This document shows, in pieces, positions 57,756-64,000 of a stretch of DNA of 64,000 nucleotides. Within the stretch, counting starts at the first letter, position 1, and every line of letters starts with the position of its first letter. Made by a program: the position numbers and the translations under genes. Source of the DNA: Lolium rigidum (Eukaryota > Streptophyta > Magnoliopsida > Poales > Poaceae); contig NC_061509.1 of assembly GCF_022539505.1 (NCBI RefSeq), forward strand, positions 207,042,254-207,106,253. Direction: 5' to 3'. The notes below the pieces were generated by a model. That model was not told where the DNA came from, searched no databases, and worked only from the letters and a program-made list of their open reading frames with translations.

Positions 57756-59352
57756 CGATACGTCTCCGACGTATCGATAATTTCTTATGTTCCATGCCAC
57801 ATTATTGATGATATCTACATGTTTTATGCATACTTTATGTCATATTTATGCATTTTCCGGCACTAACCTATTAACGAGATGCCGAAGAGCCGATTGCTTG
57901 TTTTCTGCTGTTTTTGGTTTCAGAAATCCTAGTAAGGAAATATTCTCGGAATTGGACGAAATCAACGCCCAGGGTCCTATTTTTGCACGAAGCTTCCAGA
58001 AGACCGAGGGGGAAAGGAAGTGGGGCCACGAGGCGCCGCCACAACAGGGCGGCGTGGCCCATGCCCTGGCCGCGTGGCCCTGGTGTGGGGCCCTCGTGTG
58101 GCCCCCCGCGTTGCCCTTCCGCCTACTTAAAGCCTTCGTCGCGAAACCCCCAGCACCGAGAGCCACGATACGGAAAACCTTCCAGAGACGCCGCCGCCGC
58201 CAATCCCATCTCGGGGGATTCGGGAGATCGCCTCCGGCACCCTGCCGGAGAGGGGAATCATCTCCCGGAGGACTCTTCACCGCCATGGTCACCTCCGGAG
58301 TGATGAGTGAGTAGTTCACCCCTGGACTATGGGTCCATAGCGGTAGCTAGATGGTCGTCTTCTCCTCATGTGCTTCATTGTTGGATCTTGTGAGCTGCCT
58401 AACATGATCAAGATCATCTATCTGTAATGCTATATGTTGTGTTTGCCGGGATCCGATGGATAGAGAATACTATGTTATGTTGATTATCAATCTATTACCT
58501 ATGTGTTGTTTATGATCTTGCATGCTCTCCGTTATTAGTAGAGGCTCGGCCAAGTTTTTGCTCTTAACTCCAAGAGGGAGTATTTATGCTCGATAGTGGG
58601 TTCATGCCTCCATTAAATGCGGGACGAGTGACGAAAGTTCTAAGGTTGTGGATGTCTTGTTGCCACTAAGGATAAAACATTGATGCTATGTCCAAGGATG
58701 TAGTTATTGATTACATTACGCACCATACTTAATGCAATTGTCTCGTTGTTTGCAACTTAATACTGGAAGGGGTTCGGATGATAACCTCGAAGGTGGACTT
58801 TTTAGGCATAGATGCATGCTTTGGATAGCGGTCTATGTACTTTGTCGTAATGCCCAATTAAATCTCACTATACTTATCATATCATGTATGTGCATTGTCA
58901 TGCTCTCTCTATTTGTCAATTGCCCGATCGTAATTTGTTCACCCAACATGCTATTTATCTTATGGGAGAGACACCTCTAGTGAACTGTGGACCCCGGTCC
59001 ATTCTTTTACATCGAATACAATCTCATCGCAATACTTGTTCTACTGTTTTCTCGCAAACAATCATCATCCACACTATACATCTAATCCGTTGTTACGAGC
59101 AAGCCGGTGAGATTGACAACCTCACTTGTTTCGTTGGGGCAAAGTACTTTGGTTGTGTTGTGCAGGTTCCACGTTGGCGCCGGAATCCCTGGTGTTGCGC
59201 CGCACTACATCCCGCCGCCATCAACCTTCGACGTGCTTCTTGGCTCCTCCTGATTCGATAAACCTTGGTTTCTTACTGAGGGAAAACTTGCTGCTGTACG
59301 CATCACACCTTCCTCTTGGGGTTCCCAACGGACGCGTGCTGTACGCGTATCA
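57756..59352 (+). repeat. 3' LTR of element D
   Basis: 1597 bp. The first base is C where the 5' LTR has T. It ends TATCA, followed by the duplication TGGGC. Confidence 0.92.
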
Positions 59353-59357
59353 TGGGC

Positions 59358-59691
59358 CCACACCACCCTTAAGCACGGGCCAAGGCCAGGCCGCACCTAG
59401 GGTTGGTCTGGCCGGTTCCTGGCCCCCCTCCGTCTCTCCTCTGGACTCTGTCTTCGTTTCGGTAAAATAGCAACTTCGGATTTTGTTTCGTCCAATTCCG
59501 AGAATATTTCCTTTACAACTTTTCTGAAATACAAAACAGCAGAAAACAGGGAACCGACACTGTGGCATCTTGTTAATAGGTTAGTGCCGGAAAATGTATA
59601 AAAGTGAAACGAAGCATGAGCAAAACATATATAAATTGGTGTAAAGCAAGCATGAAGCATCAAAAATTATAGATACGTTTGAGACGTATCA
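59358..59691 (-). mobile_element. solo LTR H, right part
   Basis: Continuation of 51487-52679 beyond element D. On the minus strand it starts TGATACGTCTCAAACGTATC. Confidence 0.75.
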
Positions 59692-59781
59692 CCTGTCAGC
59701 TCAATACATCTCAACACACACAGTCTAACACACCCGGGAAATAGGAAATCTGAGTAGCCCTGGCTACCAAACACACCCAGA

Positions 59782-60376
59782 GTATCCTTGACCTCGTCTT
59801 CAAAGGAAGGCGAAAGAATGGAAAGGCGGCTTCTTTTAATACAAGTCTTCTCCACCGAAAGACCAAGTAAATTTCCTCCCTGTTTACGAAACTCGCTTCA
59901 ACCCTGAGGGCAAGCCTCTTTCTAACCCTTTGACCAAGGAAGATCAGCATTCCATTGAGCCATGGCGACTAATACCTTCGATATGGATTATGGGTGCAAT
60001 ATAGTAGCTTTTTAACTAGAAGATCTAGGTTTATCAAACCTTGGGAAACATTTTCTGATGGTTAAGGAACTCTACAATACTTGCTAGTTTGCTTTACCTT
60101 ATGTTTATCAGACCTTTCCAGTTTATTTTATATCTTTGGTTGCTGATGTCTCCCTAGTGCAGAGATATCTTTTAGTACCTTTTAATAAAAAAAGATTTTC
60201 ACTAGCTGAATTTCTTGCCAGCTTTCATTATTCATAAGGTCTACATGTCATTGGGTGAATTTCTTGTCAAACTTTGCTATATTTTACTGCTTTCAAGTTC
60301 TCAGCCATACTTTTGTGGCTGCCATATTTTCTGAACTTAGGCTGGCCGTGGTTAAGGAGCAAACACGCTCTTAGTA
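59782..60376. other. intergenic, no gene seen
   Basis: AT-rich, with only short open frames of no recognisable family. Confidence 0.4.
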
Positions 60377-60574
60377 CTCCTTCCGTCTCAGTTCAGGTCT
60401 TGCACGTATATCTAGATTGATTATTTGATCAACATAATATTAATTGTATAGTACAAAAATTATATCATTAGAAAGTAGAACATCTAAACTTTTTAATAAT
60501 ATATATTTTATATTATGTTGATAAAATTTACGATCTAAAAATACGTGCGAGTCTATGAACCGGAACGAAAGTAG
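60377..60574. mobile_element. Stowaway MITE
   Basis: 198 bp with ends CTCCTTCCGTCTCAGTTCA and TGAACCGGAACGAAAGTAG (inverted, imperfect), TA on both sides (60375-60376 and 60575-60576), and an AT-rich interior that folds on itself. Typical of Stowaway elements moved by Mariner transposases. Confidence 0.85.
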
Positions 60575-60576
60575 TA

Positions 60577-61812
60577 TCTGAAATAGATGGGCCGCCGCCG
60601 AGGCGTACCAATCACGAGACCATGCCTCGAACCCGGTTTACTCTCTAGCGTGCCATCTTCTCCATAGACCCCTCTCCCAAGCCAAGACAAAGCCTTCGTT
60701 GTTTCGAGACAATTCTTACAGGGTTATATTCGTCAGAATGCAGTTGCAAACTTGCAATGATGGCATAGATTTGTTTGGGACCAATGAGCTTTAAAAAATT
60801 CGTTCTTTTCCCGCTATCCCTTTCTTTCTTTCGGGGCCTTCGGTTATTATTATTTCCTTTTGGACCTGCCGGCCCAGGTCTCGAGCCTGCCCCTGGTCAC
60901 AGTCACTGTTCAAAAGACTGTAAAAAGTGAGCAAGGTGACTGGCGATGGTAAAAAAATGGCACAGGATTCTCTGCCCTGCAGCTCAAACGGTGACAGGGT
61001 GTGCTGTGTTCCAAATGCCATGTCTAATCCAAGGTAACTGCCCCAATGAGAAATAAAATTCACTGACATACTACATGTGTTAAATCGACAAGTTTTCTGT
61101 TTTCTCCTTTATTCCAAAAAAAAGAGCAAAAAATCGATGGTACCAACGACCCAATGCTTGATCGCACGTAAGAAATTGTTGCGACTTATAAGAACATGCA
61201 ACATCTTTTAAACGTTGGAATGCTCGAAATTATGTCCTCGTGCCAAATCATAAGATGGAATCCCTAACAAAACCGCACATGCTTTGATGCTTTTAACATA
61301 CTCCATAGATAATTCTCACGAAACGACTGATACCCAAAATTTTAGCACATCTAAAGTATGAAAACGACGTTAAGAAACGAAATTGAAGCAACAGTAACAT
61401 ATTCAGGACGTCTTTAATCACCTGCCTGTCGATTGTCACGATTCCGGTCTACGACGGTACTGTAGCATTACGACACCAGCGTGACTCACATACCGTACGT
61501 GCGTGCCTGCCACTACTGTACAACATAACAAAACAGCCGTCAAAAGCCCTAACGATTTTCTTGCGGTCAATACGCGCACCACCTCTTCATTGACTGACTA
61601 GTCTTCAGCTCACCTGGGTTCTCAGGTCGCTGCAATAATTCTGCTCTATACGTATGCATACGTACTTTTTTTTTGCCAAGTCGGGCTGTTTCATAAAAGT
61701 TAATGCGTTATCTGATCAAAACTATTTTGGAATCTAACATTCTAACCATGAAGTTCAGCGCCATAGATGTTAGATCCGAAGTTGTGCGGATCGGCGCGGG
61801 AAATACCAGGAT
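60577..61812. other. intergenic, no gene seen
   Basis: No recognisable coding or RNA gene. Confidence 0.4.
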
Positions 61813-62088
61813 GTACTGGGGTGTAGGTGCACCTGTTTTCTCTAATACTGGAAAAATGCTATTATGATAAAATGTTAAAATGACACTATAATGATTGGTA
61901 GTGTACTGTTCACGGTAATAAAAAAATCCTATTTTCACAAATATGTGTAGGTCCCACATGCATTTTTATGCCAAAATCTGCAGAAATAAGTTGGATATAC
62001 ATGCGTGCATTTTGTCAAAAAAATTGAAACTTTGAAATAGCATTTTTTTTGGAATTTTTCATTATAGGGTGCACGTGCACCCGGGTAC
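61813..62088. mobile_element. MITE-like element with GTGCACC ends
   Basis: 276 bp with ends GTACTGGGGTGTAGGTGCACC and the complement of GGTGCACGTGCACCCGGGTAC. These resemble the ends of the 386-bp arms at 28501 and 29161 (GGGTGCATATGC). A target duplication is not clear. Confidence 0.4.
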
Positions 62089-62647
62089 ATATCATCTGCT
62101 TCCGGATCGGCGCCAACTTTTATAGGCATGAGAGCATTCCAGCCGGCTTCCCCACACTGGCCTCCAAGTGAAAATGGGGGACATCGTCCAACGGCGTTTC
62201 CCAAACACGTCTCGCGTCCGGCGCGGCCTAATTGTCTATCCGACATTTACTTGCTATTCTCGACCCATAGGGCATGCTCTAGGAGCGTTGGATAGGAGCC
62301 ACACGACGTGAAACTTTGGATACAGATAGCTGGGATCCACACACCAGTGACCCACTTGCGATTGAAACCACCACATCGCTCCCTCCTTCACCCAGGCCGT
62401 TCCCACCACTCGAAATCGTCACCTCCGTCGACGCAATTTCTAATGCCTCACGTCGACAAAACCGGCTCGCTGACGCGGGCCGCAGTTAGTTTTAGGTTTG
62501 TCTTTCGTCTCTCCGGCCATTTCCCGTCGCGGTAGGTGTGTCGATCTCGCGCGCTGCGCTTGCTCTCAAGGTGTTCGGCCGAAGGGCAGAGCCGGCTTTG
62601 GCACCGCCGCCATTCCGTGCAATGACTCATATATTTCTTGATTTGCA
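62089..62647. other. 5' region of the Harbinger remnant
   Basis: GC-rich stretch ending in a good acceptor (TTGATTTGCAG at 62637-62647) directly before the transposase similarity. It probably holds the leader exon and first intron of the transposase gene. Confidence 0.4.
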
Positions 62648-64000
62648 GACTATAGATAGCGAGGACGAGATGATTATGCATTTATTAATGGAAGAGGAAG
62701 CCAATGTTTCCATCGACACAGAGGAACATTTCATGATTCTCGCCTGTCTTCTTCAACTTGAAGAGGATGAGAAGGAGGCCCTTACCAAACACAGAGGGCC
62801 AAAATGCGGGAGAAAGAAATCGTAGCCAAGGCAGCGATTGGAAGGCCATGTCATGCTCTACACCGACTATTTCGCCAAGTATCCTACATATACGACAAAG
62901 GATTTTTGCTGGCGATTTAGGATGCACAAGGAGTTGTTCAAGAACATAGTGCATGGTGAGAGAGAGAGAGTTTGATACGTACTTTGAAATGAAGAGAGAT
63001 GTAGTCGGACTCCGAGGCTTCTCATCACTGAGAAATGCACTCCAACAATTAGGATGCCAGCGTATGGAGTTCCCGGAGATCTGAAGGATGAGTACGTATG
63101 GATGTCTGAGTCCAGTGCTGAGGAATCCATGTACAGATTTTGCAGGTCAATGGTCAAGAAGTTTTGGCCACATTATCTTCGAGGACCAACCCAAGAAGCT
63201 TGTATCATGGCACATAGTGAAGCTAGAGGATTTCCTGGGATGCTCGGAAGCATCGATTTCATGCCGACGAGGGTGCTCCCCGGCAATGCCCATCATGAGG
63301 GGCTTAGGATTGACGAAATCCTGCAGGCTGACATGAGACATCGGATACCAAACAAACGGGGAGAGAGATTTACCCAGTTTCGGGACCCTAGATGAGGTAA
63401 AAGCCTTACTTCATGCTTGTCTGATCTTAGTTATCGAATATATCGTGTTACAATAGGGTGATAGGCTGTGGTTGTTGTCTCGTCGAGAGACTAAGATTCT
63501 AGGGTTCTAGGTCTTGACTTACGGTGAATCTACGTGTTAAAGTTGTGCCTCGGCAGACCCTCTCCTGGCTTTTATATAGTAGGCCAGGTCCCGAGAGTTC
63601 TGTCCGGACTCGACTAGGTTACAAAGAGATCTATTCTATTGCCTTGCTCGTCAAGAATCCTTCTTCGGGTAGGTCTCCTCTACTAGAACCGACGTATAGA
63701 CCCACCTTGGTTGTTGGGCAATCTTCATGGCCCCTGGTTGGGCCAGAGGAGGTAGGCTAATGTTGGTTACCCGAAGGGTAATGCCCACGCATATGCATTG
63801 GTCATGGAAGAATTGTCCATTTGCCTGGCAAGGTTTTTTTACAAAGGGCATCATGGATATTGTGGCCGACTATGACCTTTGCATTTGGCATCCTTTTTTC
63901 GACATGGCTGGTTCATACATTGATATCAACATGCTTCAGGGGTCCCGGTGTTTGCAAGACTAGTTTAATGGCATGCTCCACCGTGCAACTATGAGATCAA
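62648..64000 (+). pseudogene. PIF/Harbinger transposase, broken and running off the edge
   Basis: The N-terminal part reads SEDEMIMHLLMEEEANVS, then a TAG at the GRKKS position (about 62823). It resumes with MLYTDYFAKYPTYTTKDFCW and FRMHKELFKNIVHGE; a frameshift follows a short GA-repeat near 62965. YGVPGDLKDEYVWMSES, MYRFCRSMVKKFWPHYLRG and GFPGMLGSIDFM (DDE region) end at 63263. About 530 bp of foreign DNA follow, then MHWSWKNCPFAWQG, LCIWHPFFDMAGSYIDINML and a C-terminal part to the window end. Stops, shifts and the insert show it is inactive. Confidence 0.85.
63265..63791. mobile_element. insertion within the Harbinger transposase, possibly a solo LTR
   Basis: Transposase similarity is interrupted after GSIDFM and resumes with MHWSWKNCP. 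The 527-bp insert has a TATA-like CTTTTATATAGTAGG near 63568 and no coding domain. The flanks CATGC (63260-63264) and TATGC (63792-63796) could be an eroded 5-bp duplication. If the borders are shifted to 63262, the insert starts TG and ends CA as an LTR would. Family not recognised. Confidence 0.55.

Larger units (their letters stand above)
52680..59352 (+). mobile_element. non-autonomous LTR element D, complete
   Basis: 6673 bp with perfect duplications TGGGC (52675-52679 and 59353-59357). LTRs are 52680-54276 and 57756-59352, each 1597 bp. The primer-binding site is 54288-54305 and the polypurine tract 57739-57755. One 214-codon frame (54517-55161) and a long non-coding region lie inside; there is no pol. 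Inserted in solo LTR H. Close to element E in LTR and 3' half. Confidence 0.92.
49100..59778. mobile_element. TIR transposon (about 0.7 kb net) hosting two solo LTRs
   Basis: Ends GGGTGTGTCTGGTAG (49100) and its complement CTACCAAACACACCC (ending 59778) match at 14 of 15 positions and are flanked by AGA on both sides (49097-49099, 59779-59781). After removing the BARE-type solo LTR and solo LTR H with its nested element D, about 0.7 kb remains. That remainder (49100-49499, 51262-51486, 59697-59778) is partly very GC-rich, as if it carries a captured gene piece. No transposase is present. A similar internal end CCTACCAAACAACCTCT is at 51470-51486, so the true right end is not certain. Confidence 0.5.

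Overview
The window is plant nuclear DNA, most likely from a pooid grass (Triticeae or a close relative). The grounds are: intron-bearing genes with grass-type GC-rich first exons; nested LTR retrotransposons including a solo LTR of the BARE-1/Angela/WIS Copia type and a family whose LTRs begin TGATACGTCTCC; Tourist and Stowaway MITEs; CACTA, PIF/Harbinger and LINE remnants. Two runs of exactly 100 Ns (15630-15729 and 31706-31805) are scaffold gaps.

Four genes look real. (1) 1-2619, minus: the 5' part of a large leucine-rich-repeat receptor kinase of the non-RD (Xa21/FLS2-like) type, cut by the window edge in the catalytic loop. (2) 6343-7418, plus: a five-exon plastid acyl-ACP thioesterase of the ALT hotdog type, with a decayed partial copy just upstream. 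(3) 24698-25378, minus: a DOG1-domain protein resembling INAPERTURATE POLLEN1. (4) 27283-28182, minus: a four-exon PLATZ zinc-binding transcription factor. They share no obvious pathway; they are islands in repeats.

Layout. 1-2.7 kb receptor kinase; 3.3-5.4 kb Copia remnant split by a 1.4-kb retroposon with a tRNA-like head and 12-bp target duplications; 5.4-7.5 kb thioesterase region; 7.5-8.9 kb decayed LINE; 9.3-15.4 kb Gypsy element A, cut by a CACTA end and a gap; 15.8-18.2 kb Tourist MITE, GC-rich DNA and a dead Harbinger transposase; 18.2-24.6 kb mostly unassigned, with a tandem duplication near 22-23.7 kb; 24.7-28.2 kb the DOG1-like and PLATZ genes; 28.5-29.5 kb a 386-bp-arm inverted repeat; 30.9-31.7 kb LINE and LTR pieces.

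31.8-59.8 kb is one nested transposon block. Gypsy element B (minus) is broken by a non-autonomous element C (40457-46552, target duplication ATCAT). An LTR fragment F sits in B's integrase, and element E lies in F. Further right, a roughly 0.7-kb TIR transposon (49100-59778) was hit by a BARE-type solo LTR (duplication CCGAC) and by a second solo LTR, H, which was itself hit by element D (52680-59352, duplication TGGGC). C, D and E share LTR starts and a non-coding 3' half but carry three different coding modules; C also holds two tandem hairpins whose stems co-vary. These are the most interesting features of the window. The right end has a Stowaway MITE and a second dead Harbinger transposase running off the edge.
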